A stretch of 64,000 nucleotides of DNA from Manis javanica (lineage: Eukaryota > Chordata > Mammalia > Pholidota > Manidae), in assembly GCF_040802235.1 (NCBI RefSeq), contig NC_133167.1, positions 17,476,501 through 17,540,500 of the forward strand. The letters run 5' to 3'. Positions 11,225 through 38,689 of the stretch are shown here, piece after piece. The notes under the pieces were generated by a model that saw nothing but the letters and a program-made list of their open reading frames with translations, made no database searches and had not been told where the DNA came from. The position numbers and the translations under genes are program-made. Each line of letters begins with the position of its first letter. The stretch's first letter is position 1.

Positions 11225-11470
11225 ACCTACTGAACAACCGCTAACATAGAGAGGGCTCACTATGTGCCCAGGTCGGCAGTTATCAACTCATTTAATCCTC
11301 ACCCAGCCTCTGAGGTGGTGTTAGCATCATTTTCACTGGACAGATGAGAAATAGACGTACAGGAAGGTTAGGTAACTTGCCCAAGGTTGCCCAGTTACTA
11401 AATGGGAAGTGTGGACTCCAACCCAGATGGGCTGGCTCCAGAGTCCATGCTCATCATCACTTTGTCCTAC
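11225..11470 (+). repeat. MIR-family SINE
   Basis: Near-full-length MIR with ACTATGTGCCCAGG, CTCATTTAATCCTCAC, CAGATGAGAAATAGA, AACTTGCCCAAGG and CTGGCTCCAGAGTC. Confidence 0.75.
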
Positions 11471-12660
11471 TGTCCCTGATGGACTAGCCCTAAGTTGATT
11501 AACAACAGTAAGAGGAAAGAGAGGCTGCAGTTCAGAACATCCTGTGAATCTCATACAGTTCTCCTAGCAGGTCTAGAATGTGGCACCTGTCTGGTGTCAC
11601 CCTGGGTCAGTCAGAGGCAGATCCTATATTTGTATCCAGATCTGTCCAGCTCCTAGTCCTCTCTTTGTGCCACCCTGTCCTGCCTTTGTTCAAGGTGTAG
11701 GGTTTAGTGCTTCAGGGTTAGGTTCCCATCTGCTTTCAAAGGCTCCAGTTGTGGCCAGGGCCTTGGAGGACTAAGCCCAGCCCCCCACACGTGGCTGTTC
11801 ATGTTCACATCTACGACTTCCTCTTGTTCTCTGTCCCCTGAAATGCCTGAGGCTGCCCACCTAGCACCCCCCTCCCTTTCTCCTTTTGTAAATCCAAAGA
11901 GAGACAGCTTGTGATTCAGTGAAAAAATGGATAAAATGAACTGCTTGTGGATTATTTTTAAAACTGCATATTATTCAAACACCTTTGAGGCCATATGAAT
12001 TCCTGCATTTCTTCTCTGTGATTAATGATAGTACCAGAAGTCTGACGTTGCATTTCCTAAAGTGACTCCATATGCCTTTTCTCATCTGACTCTCGTAAGA
12101 CTCCAGTAAGTGGGATTGTTGGTGAATGTTTATGATTTTGCTGCCTTGTATCATTTCTGGTATCAGAGCCCTTATTCCTTAGAGGGGACCCTTCCCCTAC
12201 TCTCAGTGCACGTGTGTTTCAGTTGGTCTGTCCTCATCTCCTGGGGACCATGTTCCCTTCACATGACCACTGCCCTTCCATGTGTGGTCATGTGACCTAA
12301 CTTGGCCAGTCACAGAGGCCTGTTCTCCTAACTCCTATGATGGGTTCAGGGCTGGGCACAGAGCTCAAGCTGGGACCAGAGGGACTCAATCCCTGGGACT
12401 ACTGAAGGTTCTTCTAGGTTTGATGAACTAGTAGTCTGTGAACGTGGAAATTACAGAAATGATCTTTGAACTGTAGGGAGAAGAGCTGACAAAGAATGAT
12501 CCTAATACTGAAGAAAGCAGAGCTGAATGATGAGAATGCCCTTTGAATCCCTGGATCCAGCCATGCCTGAAGTCACAATGACATAATCAGTCTCACAAGC
12601 TGGTAAGTTTTCCTTTGGTTTAAGGTCCTTAGTGCTGAGTATTTGTCCCTGACAAGGTCC
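11471..12660. other. Intergenic sequence, nothing recognised
   Basis: Unclassified sequence between two MIR copies. No exon, RNA gene or clear repeat seen. Confidence 0.35.
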
Positions 12661-12664
12661 TGAC

Positions 12665-12775
12665 TCATTCAAGGTTGTCATCTCCATTGGCAAGTGAAGA
12701 AATTGAGGTGAGGGAACTGACTTGCCCAAGATCACTTGGAAGTTGAGTGACAGAGGTGGGCCTGGAAACCCAGGT
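12665..12775 (+). repeat. MIR fragment
   Basis: CATCTCCATTGGCAAGTGAAG, then TGACTTGCCCAAGATCACTT, the MIR 3' half. Confidence 0.5.
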
Positions 12776-13754
12776 GGCTAAGACCAATGACCCCTGCTGT
12801 CTTGCTAGCCAAGAGCAGGAAGTATGGTGGTTTCTGGTCAGTGCCAGCTCTAGAAGCATGTGCCATCATTTAGGATGGATGGCCCAGGGGATGATCACTC
12901 AAGCCCTTGGGAAAATGCTTTACCACCCCTAAGGAACCATTACCAAGTGCCCCTCAAAGCTGGTGGAGTGACCTGGCCCTGGCGCTTGCCTATTCAAGAC
13001 AGCAGAGACTCAATGACAATCAGACAGCACAGGGAGTTGCCCTTCCTCAGCAAGGCAAGGACCACGGTCCCTTCCCCCATGCCGCTCCCTCCCCAGGCGC
13101 AGCCCTTATCCAGGACAGCGGTGGTCAGTGCCAAGGTCCCTGGCTCAGGTGAGGAGTGCCTAAAGGGGGAGGCTGAGCTGTGACCAGGGAAATGTGGAGC
13201 CAGGCCAGTGCCTGACAGTCTCCAGTCACATCAGGGTCACCTTCAAGAGTTCTACCACAGCCAAGTGTCACTTTTACTTCCTATTTTCCTATTTCAACAA
13301 ATATCTTTAATCATTTTCCTGAACTGAAAAAAGGTGTCACTTATCAAGAATATTGATCTCAAAGATAAATACCATGAAAATGAAATAGTGTGGTTAAAAT
13401 TTAACTCAAGATAGTTGCCCAGCTAAGGTGACAACCTGGAATGTGGGCCTTTCCACATAAACAGTTAGTGCTAAAGAGAGGCCACACCAAGGCCTTGCCC
13501 TTGAGTGCTGGTCACTGCTAGGCTGTGACCATGTAACAGCATCTTGCCTGTGGCATCTCAAGCTTTGGAAAATCCTGAGATAAGCAAATAGAAAACCCTG
13601 AACAAATGCACACAAGCCTTGGAAGATACATTTACAACTTTGTTTCTGATCAAAGCTCTTGAAGAGCTGGAACTCCAAGTTAGTGGACTTGTAACCCAGA
13701 CAGGAAAACAGATCCAGCAATAAAGACAAGCCACTGAGAGATCAAGCCTTGGTT

Positions 13755-13905
13755 AGATCATTCATTCGTTCAACATTTATTGAGCGCCTACTGTGTGCCA
13801 GGCACCGTGCTAGGCGCAGAAATACAGAGATGCATAAGATACAGTCCATGCCCTGAAGGGTTCACAGTCTAGAAGGGGAGACAACATGTAAACAAGTAAA
13901 ATACA
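13755..13905 (-). mobile_element. L2 3' end
   Basis: On the plus strand it reads TTCATTCGTTCAACATTTAT, then CCTACTGTGTGCCAGGCACC, the inverse of the L2 3' terminus. It supplies the AATAAA at 13781-13776 that PNKD may use. Confidence 0.65.
13776..13781 (-). terminator. PNKD: Candidate PNKD polyadenylation signal inside an L2 tail
   Basis: TTTATT on the plus strand gives AATAAA on the minus strand about 1.67 kb past the PNKD stop. By eye I see no AATAAA or ATTAAA on the minus strand between it and the stop. It sits in the 3' end of a minus-strand L2 copy. Use is inferred, not shown. Confidence 0.35.
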
Positions 13906-15446
13906 GTGTGGTAAGTGCCAGAGAGAAGCATTTACAAAGAGCAGAGGTAGCCTGGAAGGGGAGGGATATGGGCGTTGTCTTCCTGGAGGAAGGGGCCTTT
14001 GAGGGGGATTGTGAGAGATGAATAGGTGTTTGCCAGGCAGACAAGGCAGTAGGAGCAGGGAAAGGCATTCCAGTCTGAAGAAACAGCATGAGCGAAGGCA
14101 CAGAGGCATGAAACTACATGTTTTGGAGGTTGGGGAACTCTAACTATTCTGGCGGTATTGCTAGAGTTGGTACCAGGGGCTGTGGCTGGAGAGGGAGGCA
14201 GAGGCAGGAATGATGAGGGGGAAACGAGGGCAGATGGCCTCTCCAGGGCCCACCAGAGGTGAGCAGAGCCAGGGGAAGAGAGGACTCCTGGCTGACCCAA
14301 GGTATGCCTGCTTGAGGACCACAGGGGTCCTCACTGTGGCCCCAAGGGACCTGGACCCGAGACCAGAGTGGAAGCTGAGCTGAGGGAAGGGCTCTGGCCT
14401 GGGGTCGTGGAAGCTGCCATTCAGGTGAGAGCTCTCCGCTTCCAGACTTCTGGTGACTGCACAGACCCCCTGCCCCCAGCCAGGACGGGGCCAAGGACCG
14501 AATGAGAAATGACATGGAATGTTCTTGGCAAACTGCAAGGGGCCAGATGGATGTCTTCATAAGTAAAAGAAGAGTTAGCTAAGGAAGGCAACAGTTCCTA
14601 AGAATAAGGGCCACAGTGACAAAACCACAGGGGCAGAGGCCCGTGGGCAGGACCAGGCCCGCTGTGTAGGGAGCGTGTGTGCGACCTAGAGACTCAGGCT
14701 GCAGTCTCAGCCTGCAGGGTCTCCTCAGCCAGAGGTCAAGGTCTCCTAGCCAAGCGGGAGCCTCCCTGCTCCAGGCTGCAGGGGAATCACTGAAGCAGAG
14801 ATTGTTCAGACAGCCACCCTTCCAGCCCTTCCTTCTTTCTCAGAAATGTGTCTGTTTGGAAAGTGCCTTCATGGGAGCACGGTGGTGGAGGCAGGGAGGG
14901 GCAGTGTCTCAGTGACCCAGAGCCCAGCTGCCCATCTGAGACCAGTTTTCCAAGGCACCACACCTCAGGCCACTCTGGGGACTGAGCTTCTTTCCCACTC
15001 AGGGATGGGGGGAGGGGGAAGATGGACTCAGCCTGTTCACGGCTCCTGCTGCTCTGGGGTCAGGGGCTGCAGAGAAAGGCAGGCCCCCTGACAGAGGGGC
15101 TAACGGCAGCCTCCATGTTCCCACTGCCATCGCAGGAGCAGGGGAAGGGAGGAGGGCACCCTGCCAGTTAGGTCTGCAGATGTCCCGAGGCCCCTCCTTG
15201 ACTGTCACCCTTGATAATTCAGCCTCACCCATGGAGTCACCAAGCCTTTGACCAGCCCCCTTCTTCCTGGTCTCATGGTCTTGTCACTTTGTCCCTCCTC
15301 TCCCTCCTCTCCCCCGGAGAGCATCAGGGAATGATGCCCACCATGGGCACGGATGGAGGTGGTGGTGGTAGTGATGGGAGGGGTGGTGTGGTGCGGGTGA
15401 CAGGTGGCCTCCCCACTGCAGGGGGTAGGCTTGGGGGCAGGGGCTG
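13906..15446 (-). other. PNKD: Presumed PNKD 3' UTR and flanking sequence
   Basis: There is no other coding exon between the PNKD stop and the L2-borne AATAAA. If that signal is used, this whole stretch is PNKD 3' UTR. Confidence 0.35.
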
Positions 15447-32238
<16,792 letters not shown>

Positions 32239-32259
32239 GCTGGGGGCAGGCGCCCGCGG

Positions 32260-32276
32260 CCAACCAGGGGGCGGGG
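32260..32276 (+). promoter_or_regulatory. CTCF-like motif, plus orientation, at the PNKD promoter
   Basis: CCAACCAGGGGGCGGGG resembles the CTCF core CCACCAGGGGGCGC, with one early mismatch and a GC-box-like right end. It overlaps the Sp1-type GC boxes, so it may simply be part of them. Confidence 0.35.
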
Positions 32277-32287
32277 CGGGGCGGAGC

Positions 32288-32300
32288 GTTGCTAGGCGAC
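32288..32300 (-). promoter_or_regulatory. Consensus RFX X-box upstream of PNKD
   Basis: The minus strand reads GTCGCCTAGCAAC, which fits the X-box consensus GTNRCC-N(0-3)-RGYAAC at every defined position with a one-base spacer. It begins 50 bases upstream of the short PNKD start codon and abuts the GC boxes. RFX-factor binding is inferred from the motif alone. Confidence 0.6.
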
Positions 32301-32694
32301 AGCTCGGCCCAGGCCCCCACGCGGGGAACCTGCTGGGTTGGAGCCCCGCCCCCTGCGCCGGCTGTCGGAACCCGGGGGGCTGTCAGGCCGCCCCGCCCAT
32401 TGACCGGCGTTCGAGCCCGCCCCCTCGCCTCCCCCGGCTGGGCGCTCTCCCCGAAGGCCAGCAGTCTGGAGGCGGCCTGGCCCCGCCTGAGGAGCCGGCT
32501 TTTGACCGGCGCTAATCCTGGGGCACCACCGCCCGCGTCCTGGGTGGGGACGAGGAGCCCCACACCTATTCACCTTTCCTCAATTGGGGACTGTGGGAGA
32601 GGCCCTGGAATGGTCCTCTTGCCAGGAAACCTCAGACTCATAAACTTTTTCAGCTGGAAGGAATCCAGGAGATCATGTGGATCAGCTACTATTC

Positions 32695-32840
32695 ACTTAC
32701 TCATTCACTAAATTACTTTCTATGTCCTCCTATGTACCAGGCACTGTGCTAGACTCTGAGGATGCTAAAGTCAAAGACACAGTCTCTGCATTCCTGGAGT
32801 TTACAATCTAGACTCTAGCAGAGAAACCAAAATAAGCAAA
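32695..32840 (-). mobile_element. L2 3' end
   Basis: CTATGTACCAGGCACTGTGC and CCTGGAGTTTACAATCTAG are the inverse of the L2 3' end. A TA/CA-rich low-complexity stretch follows to about 32930. Confidence 0.55.
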
Positions 32841-34279
32841 CAAATGTAATTGTATCTATGTATTTATGTTTATATATACACACATGTATATACATAACAC
32901 ACATAGGTACATACCTGTATGTGATTAAAATTCATGGTGCTACAAAGGAAGCCAACAGAGGGGGCAATGACATATGGAGGGCAGAGAGGACCAATTTAGA
33001 TGTGGGAGAGCCTCCATGACCTGTAAGCCATGCCCTGAAGGATAAGAAGAGGCCACAGAGGCTCAGAGGGCATGACTCAAAAAGGTTATGCAGCAGTGGA
33101 TGGCAGATACAGGACTAGGACCAAGGTAATCAGGCTCCCAAGCCCTGTAAGGTGGGATTTCCACATAACTGCTCCCTGGCACTTGCTGCCTTCCCAGTGG
33201 GTTCCAGTTGTTATAGTCAGTTGGATGGAAACAGGTGTAATGGCAGGTGGTGACATCTACAGATTTGGGCAAACCAGGGCTAGGGCTGGGCTCCTGGCTC
33301 CAGCCCTAGCATTGGCCCAGCACAGGAAGGGAAGGAAATGCTGCCAACAGTCGAGCTAGCTCTCTCCTGCTGGGAGATGGTTGGAGAGAGAAGCAAATGA
33401 GGCAACGCTCTTGTTTCTTTCCCTACAGCCTGTGCTCTGCCCAGGCTGAGCAGAGAGGCCAGATGACCTGACCTCCAAATCACATCTTTTCTCTCTCCTT
33501 CTGATACACTCTGATCAGATGGCTGGATCTAAAAGCTGAGTCCCCATGATTACGCACAATGAATTGGAAGCCTCATCCTCTTCCTAACCCTGCAAAACAG
33601 CCAAGAGATGGGTTAAATGATCCCCATACTGAATTGTAATCTCAATACCTAACCCTGGGTTTCATTCAGAAACCCCAGATACGGAGTTTCTCTTACGTGG
33701 ATACATCTTGAACACCAGAGCCTATGACCTGCTTCCTCCCTGTCTCCTTGCCTGCAATTCAGCTTCTTCTCAGTGACTGACACAAAAAGGGCTTGCAATA
33801 AACAAAAATCAGACAGAATGGAATTAAACTCCTGCTGTTAGCTTCCCGCTTGTGTATGATGCAAAAGCAGAGTGGCCAGAAGGCTGACAAGTGAATGTGC
33901 AGAAGGCAACCTTCCAGACCAAGGGAGTTTGTGTGTCCTAAGGTTGTGTCTATCCATGCAAAGTGAAGAATTATGAAGCCTCATCAAATGTCATTGTCAA
34001 TACACCTTTCTGCAGGTAAGGCTGTGCCAGGCACTATATTGAGAAATTAAAACACAGTCCCACATCTGAAACAAGAAATGCAAGCTCAGGCATGAGTCTG
34101 CAGGGAACACAGATGACTGAATCCTTACTCTCAAGCCAAACACACATGAATAAGATTATAGATAATTATCTAAGAGGCATTTTATGAAATACATGGAGCC
34201 AGAACAAGACTGGGGATAAGGAGTGGGGAGTAGGGGTGTTTTAGGGGACTCATGCAGGCTCAGGAAGCCATCTGTCCCT

Positions 34280-34780
34280 CCCTTGGACTGTTGTGGAAGA
34301 CTTCCAACATCTCCAAGTCTGCTTTAGTTTCACCTCCTCTCGCATGAGAATCTTCTGTCCCAGTCAGACTGATACAGATGCCTCCTTCTTTACTGCTTCC
34401 TGCTCCTTATGCCTTGTAATACCTGACTGGTTGTATTTCCCTGAACCCATCATATTGTTTCATACCACTGTGACTTTGCACATGCTGTGCCTGTTGCCTG
34501 GAGGGCCATTCAGCCTTTGTTCCCCAAAGACTCTGATCAGGGGTGCTCTTTTCAAGAAAGCTTTTCCCATCCCAGCATGGGCTTAAGCATGAACCCCCTT
34601 GTGCCAGCTATCTAGATCTTGTACATACTCCTTCATTCATTGCAATACCCCGTGTTATGTTTTTTTGTTTACATGTCTATTTCAGTGTCCAGAGTCTTGA
34701 AGATTTTACTATCTTATGAAGAGTAAGGACTATGACTTAATTTATTCATCTTTGAATCTCCATACTTATTACTCAAAAAT
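34280..34780 (+). mobile_element. L2 fragment
   Basis: Includes GACTTTGCACATGCTGTGCC, TGTTGCCTGGAGGGCCATTC and TTTACATGTCTATTTCAGTG, the plus-strand L2 3' region. Confidence 0.55.
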
Positions 34781-35062
34781 ATTCTTTGAAATGTCCAACT
34801 CCAAGCCCCTTCTTGATGGGGCCAAGCCTATTTCTTCTACCTCCTCACATGCCATTCTTCCCCTTGTCACCATGTACCAGCACATTGTTTCTCAAACATG
34901 CCAGGCTCATTCCCACCTCGGGGCCTTTGCTCATGCTCCCGTCTCTTGGAATACTCTTCCCCAGTTCTTTTAACAGGTGGCATCTACTGGGTCTCAGCTC
35001 AAGTGCCAACCCCTCCATGCTGGAAATAACCTGTATCTTGAGGTGAATCGTGGTTCTGTGGC

Positions 35063-35300
35063 TTATAGTGGTGGCTCTCATGGGTGATTTTTGCCTCCCA
35101 GGAGATATTTGGCAAAGTCTGAAGACATTTTTAATGATCACCACTTGGGTGATGGTGGGGGTGAGAGGGGGTGCTGCTGGCGTCTAGTGGGGAGAGGCTA
35201 GGGATGCTGCTGAACATCCTACAGTACCCAGGGCAGCCCCACAGCAAAGAATTGTCCAGCCCCACTTGTCAGTAGTTCAGAAGGTGAGAAACTTGGTGTA
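35063..35300. mobile_element. hAT-type MER element inside the split L2
   Basis: TTTTTGCCTCCCAGGAGATA, TTTGGCAAAGTCTGAAGACA and GGATGCTGCTGAACATCC are a familiar mammalian nonautonomous DNA-transposon sequence; subfamily not named. Confidence 0.55.
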
Positions 35301-35326
35301 AGCAAGTGTGAAAATTCACCATGTTG

Positions 35327-35762
35327 GGGCAACATGGGCGCACCTACAGAGTATTAGGCTCAGTGAAATAAGTCAGGCAGAGAAAGACAAATACCATATG
35401 ATTTCACTTATGTGTGGAATCTAAAAACAAAACAAAACAAAATGAACAACAGCAGTAGACTCAGAGACACTGAAAGGGACTGGTGGTCACCATGGGGGGT
35501 GGTTGGAGTGGGTGGGTGGGAGGGGGAGGGGGATAAAGGGGCACCAAAATTCTCAATCATAATATAAATTGGTCCTGGGGATGGTAGTGCAGCATGGAGA
35601 ATATAGCCAATGTTTCTGTAACATCTTCCTGTGGTGACAGACAGTAACCACAATAGTGAGGGTGAAGATTTAATAATATGGGTAACTGTTGAACCACTGT
35701 GTTGTATACTTGAAATCAATATAAGATTGTATATCGATGATACTTCAATAATAAAAAAAATC
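35327..35762 (+). mobile_element. L1 3' end inside the split L2
   Basis: AGTGAAATAAGTCAGGCAGA, CATATGATTTCACTTATGTG and GTATATCGATGATACTTC, ending in an A tail. TCACCATGTTG before it and TCACCAGGTTG after it look like a one-mismatch target duplication. Confidence 0.65.
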
Positions 35763-36056
35763 TCACCAGGTTGTATGCTAAAAATCAGTGCACTTACATA
35801 TAAGTTATATATCAAATTAAAGAAAATGTTACCCCCTTTGAGAGGCCTTCACTGACCACCCTGCCACTCTCTATTATATTACTCTTTTTACTTCCTTCAT
35901 AGCACTTCTCACAGTGTGATGTTATTTTGTGATTCTTGCCTGTCACCCTGCTGGAGCATAAGCCTCAGGAAATCAGTGGGGGGCCTGTCTTTGCACCACT
36001 GTATTCCTGGTGATGTGCACAATGCTTGGCTCAGAACAGGTGCCTAGTTAAGTATT

Positions 36057-36106
36057 TGTTGAATGAATGAATGAATGACATAAACAAAGAATGAATGAAT
36101 GAATGA
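36057..36106 (+). repeat. (ATGA)n tetranucleotide repeat
   Basis: Two GAATGAATGAATGA blocks separated by a short spacer, at the 3' terminus of the L2 copy, which naturally ends in such repeats. Confidence 0.85.
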
Positions 36107-37279
36107 TAATTTGACTATTGCCGCTGAGCACTGTGACTGTCAGAAGACTGGAGCCCTCTTGTCTTGACCGGTGAGTTGGGTCCCTACAGGAGAGCTGTGC
36201 AGAAATCACACCATGCTCACAACTCAGGACTCCAAAGTGCTTCATAACATCAGGGAAGGCTGCAGGAGAGCCAGGTCTGAGGAACCCACACACACACTTT
36301 TGCCCATGACTTCCTTCTCTTAGCAGCTTGGGGGGCAACTGCCAAGGCTAGGGTTTGCCTTTGCCTCTCTCCTAAGGGAGACCTGTTAATAACCTGGGTC
36401 AGGTGACTGCAGTCGGGCAGTTCTAGCCTATGATGTGATGTTGTAGAGCTTAAATCACAAAGAGCCCGCCTCCATCCAGGTCCCTGGCAGTGGGGGTTTT
36501 CGAATCTGCCCTTTATCCAACTGCCATCTCAGTCTGTCCATCCCTGATGTCTGAATCCTGCCTTCCCAAAGGGCCTGGGAGCTTCCCTTAGGACCGAGAG
36601 CCTGCTTTCATTTTTACCGTAGCTCAAACTTGATGCCTGGTGCTTGGCTGGCATTCAGGAAATCACAGTATTGACGATCATGATGATGGCGACGGCAGAA
36701 TCATGAAGGAGGTGAGATGGTTTGGAGCTGTTTGAGGGTTAGAGGAAAGAGACATCTTGCTGGACCAGCGTGGAGAAGTTAGTTCAGTTTAGGAAAGTTA
36801 GCCAAATCCTGAAGTCATGGCTAATATTCTGGCCACCGCTGAGCCCAGCCTTACTCACATCAATCAATGCGCCCCCTCATCTGCCTGCTCCACCCCGAGC
36901 TCACCAGCGCATTGTGGACTTCCCTCCGGGACACTGTGCTGTACACCCTGGAACTCTGGTTTGTTTGGAAACGAATCCCCGATATCCTCTGCCTTCTCGC
37001 ACCCTGCCCTGTCCTGAGTCAATATGACTTATCTTCGATTTCCCCCCTCCCTCTTGCTGTCCTGCCTTCAGGTGGGGAAACGTCAGCTTCCTACTCTGGG
37101 CATGTGCCATTCTGGGTCAAGATCATTGCTCCTACGGCCTCATTTAAAAATTCTCCACTCCTCATCAGTCCAACTACTGACATAGGTCAGACTCTGAGAA
37201 GTTAGAGTTTTTAGTCTTGCTGCTTGATTCCTATTATCAGGTAATTCTGACAAGCACAGCTCAGTCAACATTTTCTTTC

Positions 37280-37425
37280 AGCAGTTCTCCAATTTGAGGG
37301 AAACTAAGAACCAATCTGGGAGCTTGTTAAAATATAGAATGCTGGGCACCCACTGCCAAGAGATTCAGACTCGGTAGGTCTTCGCTGGGGCGCAGAAATC
37401 TGCATTTTGCATACATGATTCTGAA
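37280..37425. mobile_element. hAT-type MER5-like element
   Basis: GAGCTTGTTAAAATATAGA, GATTCAGACTCGGTAGGTC and GAAATCTGCATTTTGC follow the MER5-type pattern. Confidence 0.55.
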
Positions 37426-38179
37426 CTCCGCCTTGGCTTCAATTCCTGACTTCAATTCCAAGGCTTTCAATGCCATCAACAGCCTGCTCCCATGGTTACA
37501 TGCTGGACTCCCCTAGAACTTCCCTACCTCTGAAACCTGAATTCTAGTTTCCTTTTCTCTGAATCCCTCATCCCCACTGCATGTACCCCTCCATCTCCAA
37601 CTGCTCAAACCATTTGTTCCCTTCCAGCCCTCCTGCCCACATTTCTTCCCTTCCAGTGAGAACTTGGGTTCAGCTCTTGAATGGCTCACCAGCTGTCAGC
37701 TTCCTCACCTCCTTGTCCCCCCAACCTTAGCCTACCAAACTCTTGGATAGGTTGGGAGGAGATGGCTCTCCCATGTGAATCATGGTCTCTACACGCAGGT
37801 CTTCCTGGGACCCTGCACACCAATGCTTGATGGTGCTTTTACTTGGCTGAGATCTCTCATTATCCACGGTAGTTATTGGAAACCTCAGACAAATTCCTTT
37901 GCTTTCAGTCAATATCCTTCTTAGAGGAAATAATTTCTGGGCCCACCCACCCCTTTACAAATTTTGCTACTTACATGTGAATTTTTAGAGGGAGTGCTAG
38001 TAGCCCTGCTTGCTCATATCTTTAAGTGTTTCTCCTGACTGCCACTTCCCTTCACCTTGTGAACAAACTCGATTATCTCCCTGCCTTCAAATCTTCCCTT
38101 GACATTGGGTCCCTTTATAGATTCTGTTCTGCCTTTATCTCAACTCAACCAAAAGTTTCCTGAAAGGCTGTCTCCCTGG

Positions 38180-38660
38180 GTGTGGTAGATTGCATTTAAA
38201 TTCTCAATTCTTCATCTCCCCTTGTAAACACACCCTTTGCATGTGGCTGTTCAGCATTTCAAGAGGTGAAATATATTTTCCCAGGTCATTGATGTTGGGC
38301 TTGGTCTTTTGATTTGTTTTGGCCAGTTAAATATTAGCAGACATGATACAAGAAGACGTCTTAAATGTGCTGCTGTGGTTGAACTTGGTCTGTGTGTCCG
38401 TACTTTTTGCCACAAGAATATCCCTCAAGCAGTTGCTGGTCTAAGGAGGATGAAAGACACATGGAGCTGAGCAGACCTACTCACAGCTTGGAAGGCAGTC
38501 CAGCCCAGCCCAGCCCAGCCCAGTCCAGCCTAGATCAGCTGAAACTCAGCCTGCCCACAGATGGACAAGAGAGAAATACATGCTTATTGTTGTATGCATC
38601 TCAGTTTTGGATTTGCTTGTCATATATTATTGCAACAATAGCTGATGGAGACAGTGGGAA
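38180..38660 (+). mobile_element. MaLR-like LTR (MLT1 type)
   Basis: The 3' part (TTGTATGCATCTCAGTTTTG, then TTGCAACAATAGCTGATGG) and the internal CACATGGAGCTGAGCAG look like a MaLR solo LTR. It contains a short CAGCC repeat at 38501-38530. Old endogenous element with no coding capacity. Confidence 0.45.
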
Positions 38661-38689
38661 GCAGAAAGAATAGCTATTAATGGTGCTAG

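Larger units (their letters stand above)
34840..36065 (+). mobile_element. L2 interrupted by a hAT element and an L1
   Basis: L2 sequence at 34840-35035 (GGGGCCTTTGCTCATGCTCC) resumes at 35830-36065 (GAGAGGCCTTCACTGACCAC through GTATTTGTTGAATGAATGA). The 0.8 kb between them is a hAT-type element and an L1 3' end, so the older L2 was split by later insertions. Confidence 0.65.
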
